This document shows, piece by piece, positions 51,015 to 60,991 of a stretch of DNA of 64,000 nucleotides. Made by a program: the position numbers and the translations under genes. Within the stretch, counting starts at the first letter, position 1; each line of letters begins with the position of its first letter. Below the pieces are notes generated by a model that was given only the letters and a program-made list of their open reading frames with translations, made no database searches and was not told where the DNA came from. Source of the stretch: a bacterium 1XD8-76 (GTDB taxonomy: Bacteria; Bacillota; Clostridia; Lachnospirales; Lachnospiraceae); contig RAZE01000011.1 of the NCBI GenBank assembly GCA_003611955.1, positions 1 through 64,000 of the forward strand. The letters run 5' to 3'.

Positions 51015-51863
51015 TTATACATCCATTTTCTTTCGCAGCACTTCCACGAAACTGTCCTGATTCAGTTTCAGCATCTCCGTGACCTTCCCGGCTTTTTGTA
51101 TCTCCATCCTGTCGCCGGTGCGCATCGCCATCGCCACACTGCCGTCGAAGCAGGCCTCCACCTCCTGCTTAGCCCCCTTCTTATTCTCCCCGATCTCTAT
51201 TTCTACCCTGTCCTGCGCCGAGAGCACAATGGTGCGGGAATTCATGGAATGAGGACAGATCGGTGTCAACAGGATCAGTTCCGCGTGGGGCTCCACGATC
51301 GGTCCTCCCGCAGACAGATTGTACCCTGTGGAGCCGGTGGGGGTTGCCACCAGAATGCCGTCCGCGTGACAGGTATACAGAAGTTGTCCGTTCACATAGA
51401 TATAAAAGACAATGATCTGCAGTGATCCCTTTCTCGTGATCGCGATTTCGTTCAGCGCCCAGTCCTCTTTTGTCCCCCGGGAATCCTCCTGCTGCTCGCC
51501 TGCCGTCAGGACCCTGCCGGAGAGCATCATCCGCCTCTCCTTTGTGTAATTGTCATACATCAGCTGATCCAGCGCCTCCTCCAGGTCGTCGCTGTCCACC
51601 TCCGCCAGATATCCCATTGTTCCCAGGTTCACTCCGATCAGCGGAATCCCCGATACCGCCGCATTTCTCGCCGCTCGAAGAATTGTCCCGTCGCCGCCCA
51701 GAACGATCACGCACTCCGTCTCCTCCGGAATCTTCAATTCGGAAGTGTCCCCTGTCTCCGTCCGGCATACCCTTCCATGCCGCTCCAGATAACCCCGGAT
51801 ACGGTTTGTACAGGTAAAGGTCGGATCCTTTTGTCTGTTTATCACCACAAGAAAATTATTCAT
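51015..51863 (-). CDS. nadK: NAD kinase
   Basis: A 282-residue enzyme that phosphorylates NAD to NADP. The GGDGTILRAAR and ATPTGSTGYNLSAGGPIV motifs are diagnostic, and GVNLGTMGYLAEVD is also present. GAGGTAAC precedes the ATG, which overlaps the tlyA stop by 4 bp (ATGA). Length and order (tlyA-nadK-argR-recN) are those of typical Firmicutes. Confidence 0.95.
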   Translation of the reverse strand: MNNFLVVINRQKDPTFTCTNRIRGYLERHGRVCRTETGDTSELKIPEETECVIVLGGDGTILRAARNAAVSGIPLIGVNLGTMGYLAEVDSDDLEEALDQLMYDNYTKERRMMLSGRVLTAGEQQEDSRGTKEDWALNEIAITRKGSLQIIVFYIYVNGQLLYTCHADGILVATPTGSTGYNLSAGGPIVEPHAELILLTPICPHSMNSRTIVLSAQDRVEIEIGENKKGAKQEVEACFDGSVAMAMRTGDRMEIQKAGKVTEMLKLNQDSFVEVLRKKMDV

Positions 51864-52738
51864 GTTACCTCATTGTTCTTTTCCAGTTCATCATGCGCCC
51901 GCCGCACCACATCTTCCATCAGGCGTTTCATCTGCTCCGTCAGATCCGGTTCATACTCCGCTCGCTCCACTTCTTTCCGCAGATAGACAAGATATTCTAT
52001 GTTCCCCTCCGGTCCTCTGATCGGCGAAAAGGATAATCCCGCAATCCGAAAACCGATATCCGACGCGTAGTCCACCACTTTGCAGATCACTTCCCTGTGC
52101 ACCGCCCTGTCGCGGACCACACCCTTCTTGCCCACTTTTTCCCGTCCCGCCTCGAACTGCGGCTTGATCAGGCAGACCATCTCCCCGTCGTCCCGCAGCA
52201 GCTCCCGCGCGGGAAGCAATATTTTTGTCAGAGAGATAAAAGACACGTCGCAGGACGCAAAAGCCGGTCTGTCCGGGATATCCTCCGGTTTCATATAGCG
52301 GAAGTTGGTCTTTTCCATACAGACCACCCGCCCGTCGTTTCGCAGCTGCCAGGCGAGCTGTCCGTGCCCCACATCGATGGCGTAAACTTTCTCGGCCCCG
52401 TTTTGCAGCATACAGTCCGTAAACCCTCCGGTAGAAGCCCCGATATCCATACAGATTTTCCCACTGAGTTCCAGCGGAAATACCCGCAGCGCCTTTTCCA
52501 GTTTCAGGCCGCCCCGGCTCACGTAGGGAATCGCCGCTCCCTTCACTTCAAACGTCCTGATCTTCTCCGGGACGAACGCCGCTCCCGCTTTATCCTCCCG
52601 CTGGCCGTTGACAAACACGCTGCCCGCCATGATGATGGCCTTGGCCTTCTCCCTGGACGGGGCGTATCCCTGCTCCACCAGAAGCACATCGAGCCGCTTC
52701 TTTTTTGATTTTTCTCCGGAATAATTATTCTCCAACAC
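51860..52738 (-). CDS. tlyA: TlyA-family rRNA 2'-O-methyltransferase
   Basis: A 292-residue protein with an N-terminal S4 RNA-binding domain (KKRLDVLLVEQGYAPSREKAKAIIMAGSVFVNG) and an FtsJ-like methyltransferase domain (DIGASTGGFTDCMLQNGA, then YAIDVGHGQLAWQLR). TlyA proteins methylate rRNA and were once called hemolysins. The start is uncertain: GTG at 52738 or TTG at 52735, both inside the dxs 3' end, with no strong ribosome binding site, suggesting coupling to dxs translation. Confidence 0.93.
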   Translation of the reverse strand: MLENNYSGEKSKKKRLDVLLVEQGYAPSREKAKAIIMAGSVFVNGQREDKAGAAFVPEKIRTFEVKGAAIPYVSRGGLKLEKALRVFPLELSGKICMDIGASTGGFTDCMLQNGAEKVYAIDVGHGQLAWQLRNDGRVVCMEKTNFRYMKPEDIPDRPAFASCDVSFISLTKILLPARELLRDDGEMVCLIKPQFEAGREKVGKKGVVRDRAVHREVICKVVDYASDIGFRIAGLSFSPIRGPEGNIEYLVYLRKEVERAEYEPDLTEQMKRLMEDVVRRAHDELEKNNEVT

Positions 52739-54596
52739 CCACGTACTCCGTCACAATTCTTTTGGCAATGCAGCCGTCCGTCAGACCCAGTTCCTCTTTC
52801 AGCAGATCCACGCTGCCATGCTCCACATACATATCCGGCAGCGCGATCGACAGCACCTTGCAGCGATCTCCCCGCAGGGAATCCACAAAACTTCTGACAC
52901 CCTCTCCGAAACCGCCCTTAGCCACATTTTCTTCTATCGTTACGATCATCCTATGACTGTCGGCAAGCTCTCTGATCTGTTCTTCGTCGATCGGTTTCAC
53001 AAACCGGGCGTTCACGAGGGAGCAGGCGTAGCCGATATCCTTCAACATCTTCCGCACGGAAACCGCCGTCTTCACCATGCTGCCCACCGCGATCAGACAG
53101 ATGTCCTCCTCCTCATAGAGAACCTCGCTCTTCCCATAAGCGACAGGCTCTCTGAACTCCTGCAGCCCTTCGTACGCCTCCCCTCTCGGATAGCGGATCG
53201 CTATCGGACCCTCGAACTGCAGGGCAAACTTCATCATATCCGACAGCTCCCATTTATTTTTCGGCGCCACCACGATCATGTTCGGTATGCTGGACAAAAA
53301 GGAGAGATCGAAGATCCCCTGATGGGTCTCCCCGTCGCTCCCCACCAGCCCCGCCCTGTCGATCGCGAAAATCACAGGAAGGTTCTGGATACAGACATCG
53401 TGGATGATCTGGTCGTAGGCCCGCTGCAAAAAAGAGGAATAGACAGCGACCACAGGGCGCAGTCCGCCTGCCGCCAGTCCCGCCGCAAAGGTCACGGCGT
53501 GCTCCTCCGCGATCCCCACGTCAAAAAAGCGCTCGGGATAAATATTACGGAACCGTTTTAATCCCGTCCCGTCCGCCATGGCGGCTGTGATCGCCACCAC
53601 CCGCCTGTCTCTCTGGGCAAGTTTGATCATCACCGTGGAAAAGATATCCGTGTAGTTCGCTTTGGTTCTGGGGCGCGCCGGAAGCCCCGTCTCGATCTCA
53701 AAGGGCTCCGCCCCGTGGAACCGGGCGGGATGTTTCTCCGCCGGCACATAGCCTTTTCCCTTTGTCGTCAACATATGTATCAGGACCGGTCCCTTCACCT
53801 TCTTTGCCTCCCGGATGAACCTTGTCATCTTCTGGATGTCGTGTCCGTCCACCGGTCCCATATAGGTCACGCCCAAATCCTCAAAATACATGCCCGGCAC
53901 CACGAGACGTTTCACGTCATTTTTCACCCGTCTGATGCCTTTCACCATGCTCTCTCCGTGCTGCAGGCCGATCAGCGCGTTGTAGACCGTATTTTTCAGA
54001 TCCAGATAATTCTCCGTCGTGCGAATCGCGTTCAGATACTTTGAGACACCGCCCACATTCTCGGAGATGGACATATTGTTGTCATTCAAAATAATGATAA
54101 AATTCGTCTCCAGCTTGCTGGCATTGTTGATGGCCTCATAGGCCATACCCCCGGTCAGCGCCCCGTCCCCTATCACGGATACCACTGTGAAATCCTGTCT
54201 TTGCAGGTCTCTCGCCAGCACCATCCCCAGCCCCGCGGAGATGGAAGTGGAACTGTGTCCCGTATCGAAACAGTCACAATCGCTCTCCTTGCGCTTCGGA
54301 AAACCGCTCATGCCGCCGTACTTGCGCAGCGTATCGAACCCGTCTCTCCTGCCCGTCAAAAGCTTGTGGGTGTAGGCCTGATGGCCCACATCCCAGACGA
54401 TCTTATCTTTTGGCAGATCAAGGGCCAGATGCAGCGCCATCGTCAGCTCCACACAGCCCAGATTGGATCCCAGGTGCCCGCCTGTGACCGAGATCTTCCG
54501 GATCAGAAAATCCCTGATCTCCTGAGCCAGCTCTCCGAGATGCTCCCTCTCAATTTTTTTGATATCGTTTGCCTTTCTGATCTTTTCCAAATACAT
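52725..54596 (-). CDS. dxs: 1-deoxy-D-xylulose-5-phosphate synthase
   Basis: A 623-residue thiamin-diphosphate enzyme, first step of the MEP isoprenoid pathway. The GHLGSNLGCVELT, DVGHQAYTHKLLTGR, FDTGHSSTSISAGLGMA-like block and GDGALTGGMAYEAINNA thiamin-diphosphate motif are present, followed by DRAGLVGSDGETHQGIFD and the transketolase C-terminal domain. Full length. It sits in the ispA-dxs-tlyA order, so isoprenoid supply is cotranscribed with RNA modification and NADP synthesis. Confidence 0.96.
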   Translation of the reverse strand: MYLEKIRKANDIKKIEREHLGELAQEIRDFLIRKISVTGGHLGSNLGCVELTMALHLALDLPKDKIVWDVGHQAYTHKLLTGRRDGFDTLRKYGGMSGFPKRKESDCDCFDTGHSSTSISAGLGMVLARDLQRQDFTVVSVIGDGALTGGMAYEAINNASKLETNFIIILNDNNMSISENVGGVSKYLNAIRTTENYLDLKNTVYNALIGLQHGESMVKGIRRVKNDVKRLVVPGMYFEDLGVTYMGPVDGHDIQKMTRFIREAKKVKGPVLIHMLTTKGKGYVPAEKHPARFHGAEPFEIETGLPARPRTKANYTDIFSTVMIKLAQRDRRVVAITAAMADGTGLKRFRNIYPERFFDVGIAEEHAVTFAAGLAAGGLRPVVAVYSSFLQRAYDQIIHDVCIQNLPVIFAIDRAGLVGSDGETHQGIFDLSFLSSIPNMIVVAPKNKWELSDMMKFALQFEGPIAIRYPRGEAYEGLQEFREPVAYGKSEVLYEEEDICLIAVGSMVKTAVSVRKMLKDIGYACSLVNARFVKPIDEEQIRELADSHRMIVTIEENVAKGGFGEGVRSFVDSLRGDRCKVLSIALPDMYVEHGSVDLLKEELGLTDGCIAKRIVTEYVGVGE

Positions 54597-54636
54597 AGCG
54601 ACTGCGCCCCCAAATATCCGCTTTACTTAAAGCCTC

Positions 54637-55542
54637 CTATTTTCTTCTTGTGATCAGACTAACCACAAGTTCCTCCAGAAATTCGTTTCTCTCCGGCCTG
54701 TCCCTCAGTATCCCAAGAGCCTCTTTCGACAGTCTCTCCACATCCCGCTTCGACTGTTCCAGCCCATATACCGACACATATGTCAGTTTATCATTCTTCT
54801 CATCGCTGCCCACCGGCTTGCCCAGTTCCTCGAGCGTACCCGTAATGTCCAGAATATCGTCCTGAATCTGGAACGCGACGCCGATCGCCAGCCCCGCTCT
54901 CTCCAGCTCTCTTACCGCTTTTTCGTCCGCCCCCGCCAACGTGGCGCCGATCATCATCGCGGACTGGATGAGCGCTGCCGTCTTGTGCTCATGGATAAAC
55001 AGCAGTTTCTCTCCGTCTAACCGCAGCTTTCGCTTCTCCGCCTCCACATCCACGGCCTGTCCGCCGATCATACCGTAAATGCCTGCCTTCCGTGTAAGGA
55101 TCTTCATGGCCCGGCAGACTCTCTCCAGCTCCTGCCGGGAAAGTCCCTCCATGGAAAACGCTCCGCAGGCAGTCTCAAAGGCATAATTCAGGAGTCCGTC
55201 GCCTGCCAGGATCGCCATCGCCTCCCCGTAGACCGCATGGGTGGTCTTTTTCCCTCTGCGGTAGAGATCGTTATCCATCGCCGGCAGATCGTCGTGCACC
55301 AGAGAATACGTGTGGATCATTTCCTGTGCCGCCATAAAAGGCCAGACCAACCTGTCATCCCCACCGTACATTCTGCAGCACTCCAGCATCAGAAGCGGGC
55401 GAAGCCGCTTTCCCCCCGCCAGAAAACTGTAGTTCATCGCCTCCAGAAGGCTCTTCTGAAATCCTTCCTCCGCCGGCAGGTATTTCCTGATCACATCCTC
55501 CACATATTTTATCCGCGACTCCAATTCTTTTTCAAACTCCAT
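54637..55542 (-). CDS. ispA: Farnesyl/geranyl diphosphate synthase (polyprenyl synthetase)
   Basis: About 301 residues. Both aspartate-rich motifs are intact: LVHDDLPAMDND (first, DDxxxxD type typical of bacterial FPP synthases) and FQIQDDILDITG (second). GGKRLRPLL and the HTYSLVHDD block support the family. It condenses isoprenoid units for undecaprenyl phosphate and quinones. The ATG at 55542 is chosen over an upstream TTG because GGAGAGG fits it better. Confidence 0.94.
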   Translation of the reverse strand: MEFEKELESRIKYVEDVIRKYLPAEEGFQKSLLEAMNYSFLAGGKRLRPLLMLECCRMYGGDDRLVWPFMAAQEMIHTYSLVHDDLPAMDNDLYRRGKKTTHAVYGEAMAILAGDGLLNYAFETACGAFSMEGLSRQELERVCRAMKILTRKAGIYGMIGGQAVDVEAEKRKLRLDGEKLLFIHEHKTAALIQSAMMIGATLAGADEKAVRELERAGLAIGVAFQIQDDILDITGTLEELGKPVGSDEKNDKLTYVSVYGLEQSKRDVERLSKEALGILRDRPERNEFLEELVVSLITRRK

Positions 55543-55574
55543 CCTCAAATCCTCTCCGTGTTCCTCCTGCTGTC

Positions 55575-55796
55575 TCAGAATTCCTCCAGTTCCCCGTTTT
55601 CATTCAGTTTCAGCACGCTTTTTTCCACTCTGTCAATGGTCTCGTTGCACTGCCTGATCAGCTTCATGCCCTCTTCATAAACCTGAAAGGATTCTTCCAG
55701 CGAAATATCCGGAGATTCCAGTTCGTTCAGTATCTCATCCAGTTTCGCGAAAGCTTCTTCCAGCTTTATCTCTTTTTCTGTCCCATCCATCGCCAT
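55575..55796 (-). CDS. xseB: Exodeoxyribonuclease VII small subunit
   Basis: A 73-residue subunit, mostly helical, with the family block KLEEAFAKLDEILNELES and LEESFQVYEEGMKLIRQCN. It joins several copies to XseA to degrade single-stranded DNA. GAGGAAGAT precedes the ATG. It lies 13 bp after xseA and 32 bp before ispA. Confidence 0.93.
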   Translation of the reverse strand: MAMDGTEKEIKLEEAFAKLDEILNELESPDISLEESFQVYEEGMKLIRQCNETIDRVEKSVLKLNENGELEEF

Positions 55797-55809
55797 ATCT
55801 TCCTCTATA

Positions 55810-57009
55810 TTATGCCTTTTTTGCCCTCACCGTATCCGCTTCCACAAACCCGTCCGCGACATAAATTTTCAATCGATCCCCGGGCTTCACCTGCCTCACC
55901 GAGATAAGGGTCTTTCCCGCCTCCGTGCTCACATAGGAATAGCCCTGGTTCAACTTTTCCAACGGGGAGAGCCCTTTCAGCCTCTCCGCGCAGAGAAGCA
56001 GCATCTGTCGTTTCTCCAGTATTTTCCGCTCCATCGCATCCTGCAGAGCCTCCTCCAGTTTCATGGCGAGATTCCGTTTATCCCGGATCCGGGAGAGCGG
56101 ACTCAAATATTTTAATCTGTCCTTTTTGTTCTGGAGCAGCAAAAAGGCTTCCCTCAGCTTTCTCTCCATGCCGCGGCAATATCTCTCCCGCATCGTCTGC
56201 ATGTGCCCGAACAGTTCCTGAACGTCACAGACCGCCAGCTCCGCAGCCGCGGAGGGTGTGGGCGCCCGAAGATCGGCCGCATAATCCGTTATCGTGAAAT
56301 CGGTCTCATGTCCCACCGCGGAAATGACAGGCACCGCGCACTCAAAAACCGTTCTCGCCACTTCCTCCTCGTTAAAGGCCCACAGTTCCTCGATGGAACC
56401 GCCGCCCCGCCCCACAATGATCAGATCCACCCCGATCTGTTCCAGGGCGTGAATGCCGTTCACGATACTCGAGACCGCCGCATCCCCCTGCACGATGGCA
56501 GGATACAAAATGATCTGCACAAAAGGATTTCTCCGGCGCGAAATACTGATGATATCCCGCACCGCCGCACCGGTCTCAGCCGTCACCACCCCAAGCGTCC
56601 GGATATACTTCGGTATCTCCCGCTTATACTCGGCGGCAAACATCCCCTGCTCTTCCAGTTTCCGTTTGAGCTGTTCAAACTTCACGTACAGATCCCCGAT
56701 GCCCTGCCTCGTGATCCTGCTCGCGTAGAGCTGATATTTTCCGTCCCGCTCATAGACGTTTACTTCGCCGCTCACAACAACCTGCATCCCTTCCGTCATC
56801 CGAAATGCAAGGCCGGAACGCTTGCCGGCAAACATAACGCAGGCAATCGTCCCGGAGCGGTCCTTCAAGGTAAAATAAATATGTCCCGAAGTGTGATATT
56901 TACAGTTACTGACTTCTCCTTTTACGGAGATGGACTGAAGCATATAGTCCTGAGTAAACATATTTTTAATGTAGGCATTTACCTGGGCAACCGTATAAAT
57001 GTTCTGCAT
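55810..57009 (-). CDS. xseA: Exodeoxyribonuclease VII large subunit
   Basis: A 399-residue nuclease subunit with an N-terminal OB fold (VKGEVSNCKYHTSGHIYFTLKD) and the catalytic block GVVTAETGAAVRDII...IVGRGGGSIEELWAFNEE, VISAVGHETDFTI and DLRAPTPSAAAEL. The C-terminal part is coiled coil that carries XseB. GTAGAGGAGTAGT precedes the ATG. Length is normal. Confidence 0.95.
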   Translation of the reverse strand: MQNIYTVAQVNAYIKNMFTQDYMLQSISVKGEVSNCKYHTSGHIYFTLKDRSGTIACVMFAGKRSGLAFRMTEGMQVVVSGEVNVYERDGKYQLYASRITRQGIGDLYVKFEQLKRKLEEQGMFAAEYKREIPKYIRTLGVVTAETGAAVRDIISISRRRNPFVQIILYPAIVQGDAAVSSIVNGIHALEQIGVDLIIVGRGGGSIEELWAFNEEEVARTVFECAVPVISAVGHETDFTITDYAADLRAPTPSAAAELAVCDVQELFGHMQTMRERYCRGMERKLREAFLLLQNKKDRLKYLSPLSRIRDKRNLAMKLEEALQDAMERKILEKRQMLLLCAERLKGLSPLEKLNQGYSYVSTEAGKTLISVRQVKPGDRLKIYVADGFVEADTVRAKKA

Positions 57010-57028
57010 ACTACTCCTCTACCGCGCT

Positions 57029-57445
57029 TTACATCTCTTTCGCAAATTTCGCAAGAACACCGTTCACAAAAGCCGCAGAACCGTCCTGCCCGTAACTCTT
57101 GGCCAGCTCCACCGCCTCATTGATCGCCACCCCGGTGGGGATTTGTTCATCAAAACAGATCTCGTAGACCGCAAGACGTATGATCGCAAGATCTACCTTT
57201 CCCATACGTCTGCTGCTCCATCCGACCGCCTTCTCATCTATCATCACGTCGATTTCAGGAAGTTTGTCCACGATCGCATCATACTTTTCTGTGACTTCCT
57301 GTTTATCTTTTTGCGTTGCTTCCTCCGGGAAATCTTCCACGTCCTCCAAAAAGAGTTCTTTCTGCTCTTCCATCTCCTCGGCCCTGTAGAATTCCACACG
57401 GAACAGCAACTTAAAAATGCGTTCCCTTATTTCACGTCTGCTCAT
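57029..57445 (-). CDS. nusB: Transcription antitermination protein NusB
   Basis: About 138 residues of the all-helical NusB fold, needed for rRNA antitermination. The end block PTGVAINEAVELAKSYGQDGSAAFVNGVLAKF is diagnostic. A linker rich in Glu and Lys (EEQKELFLEDVEDFPEEATQ) makes the N-terminal half longer than usual. The start is ambiguous: ATG at 57445 (MSRREI, as in other species) or at 57454; neither has a strong ribosome binding site. Confidence 0.93.
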   Translation of the reverse strand: MSRREIRERIFKLLFRVEFYRAEEMEEQKELFLEDVEDFPEEATQKDKQEVTEKYDAIVDKLPEIDVMIDEKAVGWSSRRMGKVDLAIIRLAVYEICFDEQIPTGVAINEAVELAKSYGQDGSAAFVNGVLAKFAKEM

Positions 57446-57466
57446 AACGCTCATTCTTTCGTCTGC

Positions 57467-57856
57467 TTATTTTGTCGTCTTTACCATGTTCACTCCGGCG
57501 ATCCTGATATTGACATCCGTCACTTCCAGTCCGGTCATACTCTCGATCGCTGACTGCACCTTGCTCTGGATCTTCTGTCCGGTAGTGGGAATATTGTAGC
57601 CGTACTCGATATTCAGGGAGATATCTACCTTTACTTTTTTATTGTAGACTTCCACCTTAACCCCTCTGGCAATATTTTTATATCCCATCCGGTTCATCAG
57701 TTCGTGGGTGACATTCCCCACCATGGAAGCGACACCCTCCACTTCCGTCGCCGCAAGCGCCGCGATCATCGCCACCACGTCATCTGCAATCTTTACGGAA
57801 CCCATGCTGTCATCTTCCCTCAACTCCAGACTCTGTCTCTCCAATTCTTTGCTCAT
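57467..57856 (-). CDS. yqhY: Asp23/Gls24-family envelope stress protein
   Basis: About 129 residues of the Asp23 family, with SVKIADDVVAMIAALAATEVEGVASMVG, NIARGVKVEV and SLNIEYGYNIP. The gene is almost always just upstream of nusB in Firmicutes, as here, and is linked in Bacillus to lipid or envelope balance. GGAGAAAACAAA sets the ATG at 57856; the longer frame has no such site. Confidence 0.9.
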   Translation of the reverse strand: MSKELERQSLELREDDSMGSVKIADDVVAMIAALAATEVEGVASMVGNVTHELMNRMGYKNIARGVKVEVYNKKVKVDISLNIEYGYNIPTTGQKIQSKVQSAIESMTGLEVTDVNIRIAGVNMVKTTK

Positions 57857-57960
57857 TTTGTTTTCTCCTGTTTTATTTTCTGTTTCCTTTATTTTCATAC
57901 TCTGCTACTAAATCAGTATACCAAAAATCTTTCCTTTTGCAAAGCATATCTTCATCGAAG

Positions 57961-59337
57961 TTACTCCCAGAAGCTGATCGTGTAAAGTTCTTCGTTTCCG
58001 GAGTAAGCGATCTTATACTCCCCGCTCTCCTGATAGACGCCAAAATAGTCGAAAATTTTCTGTTCTTCTATCAGATTGCGATAGATCTCCTGGTAGGCCT
58101 CCCAGCCGGACGCTTTGATGATCGCCGTGTTTCGTCCCTGCGCCTTCGCCGCGTCAAAAATCTCCCGCATGCGTTCCTCCTCATATCCGTACAGGTAAAG
58201 CCCTTCCCGCACAAAATAATTGGCCTCCATGGAGACGCATTCCGGCAGAACAAACGCCGTATCCATGCTGTGATTTTTGCTGATCTCCTCCGTCGTCACG
58301 CACAGATAACTGTAATCGATGTCCGGCGCCCCCTCTTTTTCCTCCGTCTCCTCCGAATAGTAGGAGGGATCGCCCCAGGTGACATCCATATGATAATATG
58401 CCCCGTCGATCTCCACAATATTCCACGCGTGGGAGGAGCCGTTGGCGTTCCCGTTCACGATAATACAGGGAATCCCCAGATCGTTCAGCAGATACTGCGC
58501 CGCCTTCGCGTATCCGTTGCAGACCGATCTCCTGTCCAGAAACACAGAGCAGATATTCTGGTTATCGGGCGACTCCATGCTGTAATCCGTACTCAGGATC
58601 AGATCCTCATAGACCAGCTTCACCGTCTCATAGTCATCGCTCCCGACAAGTCCCGAACGCTTTTCCTCCACCGCCGCGTCGATCAGCGCCTGCCGCCTTT
58701 CCACCTCCCGGACATCGTAGAGATACCTCCCGGAAAACGTGATATACTGCACTTCCTCCTTCCTGGTATACTGGGTGTAAGTGTAGCCGTTCAGGTAAAA
58801 AAATTCCGGGTGATCATTGATCACACACTGGTACACTCTGGGCAACAGCTCCACGTCCGTCGTAGAGAGAAGGATTTCCTCCCCCTGCAGAGCCAGGATC
58901 TGATAGCACTCCACATAGAGAATCCTTTCTTCGGAGTTCAGCTGCTCAAAATAATAATTGCCGAACTGAGCCTCCTGCAGCCCCACAAGGTCCGCCTCGG
59001 AGAGTCCGATCTCCTCCCTCTTCTTCTCCAGATCGCTTTTGGAAAGATGACTGCTTCCTTCCTCCACCTTGTTTTCCTCGATCCGGGCGTACTCCTGAGG
59101 GACTTCTCCATCCGGATCCTGTCCGGTCTCCGGCGCTTTTTCCGCCTCCTCCTCCGGTTCCGGCTCCGCGATCCTGTCGATCACGCCGTCCCCATCCGAC
59201 TCCGTGATCTGCTCATAAAAATCCGACACACCGCATCCGGTCAATCCGAGAACACACACGAAAAGAAACGCCGCCAGTCTCCCTTTCCTTCTTCCTCCTG
59301 TCCGCAGATTCTCCGCCTTTTCATTTAAAAAACACAT
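57961..59337 (-). CDS. Lipoprotein with transglutaminase-like domain
   Basis: About 458 residues: signal peptide with lipobox LTGC, an acidic linker (EPEPEEEAEKAPE), and a C-terminal transglutaminase-like domain. The likely catalytic triad is Cys in RRSVCNGYAKA, His in SSHAWNIV and Asp in MDVTWGDP. Such domains act as peptidases or as cell-surface hydrolases in Firmicutes. The ATG at 59337 follows AAGGGAAAATAAC and lies just inside prfC's 3' end. Function is otherwise unknown. Confidence 0.82.
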   Translation of the reverse strand: MCFLNEKAENLRTGGRRKGRLAAFLFVCVLGLTGCGVSDFYEQITESDGDGVIDRIAEPEPEEEAEKAPETGQDPDGEVPQEYARIEENKVEEGSSHLSKSDLEKKREEIGLSEADLVGLQEAQFGNYYFEQLNSEERILYVECYQILALQGEEILLSTTDVELLPRVYQCVINDHPEFFYLNGYTYTQYTRKEEVQYITFSGRYLYDVREVERRQALIDAAVEEKRSGLVGSDDYETVKLVYEDLILSTDYSMESPDNQNICSVFLDRRSVCNGYAKAAQYLLNDLGIPCIIVNGNANGSSHAWNIVEIDGAYYHMDVTWGDPSYYSEETEEKEGAPDIDYSYLCVTTEEISKNHSMDTAFVLPECVSMEANYFVREGLYLYGYEEERMREIFDAAKAQGRNTAIIKASGWEAYQEIYRNLIEEQKIFDYFGVYQESGEYKIAYSGNEELYTISFWE

Positions 59338-59348
59338 GTTATTTTCCC

Positions 59349-60944
59349 TTAATTCCTTCCAAATTCGGACAGCCTGAGATCCTTGTTCCTGTCGCAGGTC
59401 ATGCGGATACTCCACTCATTCACAAACAGCAGCAGCGGATTCCCCTTCAGATCCTGAATCTTTTTCATATCGGAAGTACCCTGCAGCCTCGGCACATCGA
59501 TCTCCTCCTTATTCTCGATCCAGCGGATATATTCGTAGGGCAGCTGCTCCAAAGCGATATCCACGCGGTACTCGTTCTCCAGACGGTATTTCAACACTTC
59601 AAACTGCAGAACGCCCACCACGCCTACAATGATCTCCTCCATGCCGCCCGCCAGTTCCTGAAATACCTGGATCGCACCCTCCTGAGCGATCTGGCTGATT
59701 CCCTTGATAAACTGTTTTCGCTTCATCGTGTCCATCTGCCGCACTCTGGCAAAATGCTCCGGCGCGAAAGTGGGGATGCCCTCATACTGAAAATTCTCTT
59801 TCGGCACACAAAGCGTATCTCCGATGGCAAAGAGGCCCGGATCAAAGACGCCGATGATATCCCCGGCATAGGCCTCCGACAGAATCTTTCGCTCGTCCGC
59901 CATGATCTGCTGGGGCTGGGAGAGCCGCATCACCCTGCCGCTCTGCACATGCCGCACTTCCATCGCCGCGTCGTACCTGCCGGAACAGATTCTCATAAAG
60001 GCGATCCTGTCCCGGTGCGCCTTATTCATATTTGCCTGTATCTTAAACACAAAAGCGGAAAAATCATGTTCCGCCGGCGAGAGCAGGCCGATATCCGCCT
60101 TTCTGGGCAGCGGTGTTGTGGCCATATCCAGAAAGTGCCGCAAAAAGATCTCCACGCCAAAATTCGTCAGTGCGGATCCGAAAAACACCGGTGTCAAATC
60201 ACCGCTTCTCACTTCCTCCAGGTCAAACTCCGCTCCCGCTCCGTCCAGAAGTTCCAGTTCTTCCAGCAGTTTCTCCGCGGCGGCCTGTCCGATATTTTCG
60301 GCGAGTTCCTCCCTGTTTTTCAAAAGGATCTCCCTCGATACTCCTTCCTTCGTGCCCTTCTCCGTATCCGAGTAGGTGATGACCTTATCCCCTTCCCTGT
60401 CATAGACGCCCTTGAATCCTTTCCCGGAACCGATCGGCCAGTTGATCGGGCAGGTGGCGATACCCAACTCTTTTTCCACCTCATCCAGCAGATCGAAGGT
60501 GTCGTTTGCATCCCTGTCCATCTTATTGATAAAGGTGAAGATCGGAATACGGCGCATAGCACAGACCTTAAAGAGCTTTCTCGTCTGCGCCTCCACCCCC
60601 TTCGAGGCATCGATCACCATCACCGCCGAATCCGCGGCCATCAGAGTCCGGTAAGTGTCCTCCGAGAAGTCCTGATGTCCCGGCGTATCCAGTATGTTGA
60701 TGCAGAATCCGCCGTATTCAAACTGCAGGACCGAGGAGGTGACGGAAATACCTCTCTCCTTCTCGATCTCCATCCAGTCCGACACCGCATGCCTGGCCGT
60801 GGCTTTCCCCTTGACGCTGCCCGCCAGGTTGATCGCGCCCCCATACAGCAAAAACTTTTCCGTCAGCGTCGTTTTCCCCGCATCCGGGTGGGATATAATG
60901 GCAAACGTTCTTCTACGATTAATTTCCTTTGTATATTCTGTCAC
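59349..60944 (-). CDS. prfC: Peptide chain release factor 3
   Basis: A 531-residue GTPase that removes RF1/RF2 from the ribosome after termination. The G1 SHPDAGKTTLTEK, switch region RGISVTSSVLQFEY, G3 ILDTPGHQDFSEDTYRT and G4 FINKMDRDA motifs are intact. Start is GTG at 60944 after GGAGGAAATATAA. It has its own promoter inside the end of spoIIIAH and a leader of about 160 nt with long hairpins, unusual for this gene. Confidence 0.95.
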   Translation of the reverse strand: MTEYTKEINRRRTFAIISHPDAGKTTLTEKFLLYGGAINLAGSVKGKATARHAVSDWMEIEKERGISVTSSVLQFEYGGFCINILDTPGHQDFSEDTYRTLMAADSAVMVIDASKGVEAQTRKLFKVCAMRRIPIFTFINKMDRDANDTFDLLDEVEKELGIATCPINWPIGSGKGFKGVYDREGDKVITYSDTEKGTKEGVSREILLKNREELAENIGQAAAEKLLEELELLDGAGAEFDLEEVRSGDLTPVFFGSALTNFGVEIFLRHFLDMATTPLPRKADIGLLSPAEHDFSAFVFKIQANMNKAHRDRIAFMRICSGRYDAAMEVRHVQSGRVMRLSQPQQIMADERKILSEAYAGDIIGVFDPGLFAIGDTLCVPKENFQYEGIPTFAPEHFARVRQMDTMKRKQFIKGISQIAQEGAIQVFQELAGGMEEIIVGVVGVLQFEVLKYRLENEYRVDIALEQLPYEYIRWIENKEEIDVPRLQGTSDMKKIQDLKGNPLLLFVNEWSIRMTCDRNKDLRLSEFGRN

Positions 60945-60991
60945 TTATATTTCCTCCAGTTTTTCATGATCCGCCCGAAACCTGCAAGTTA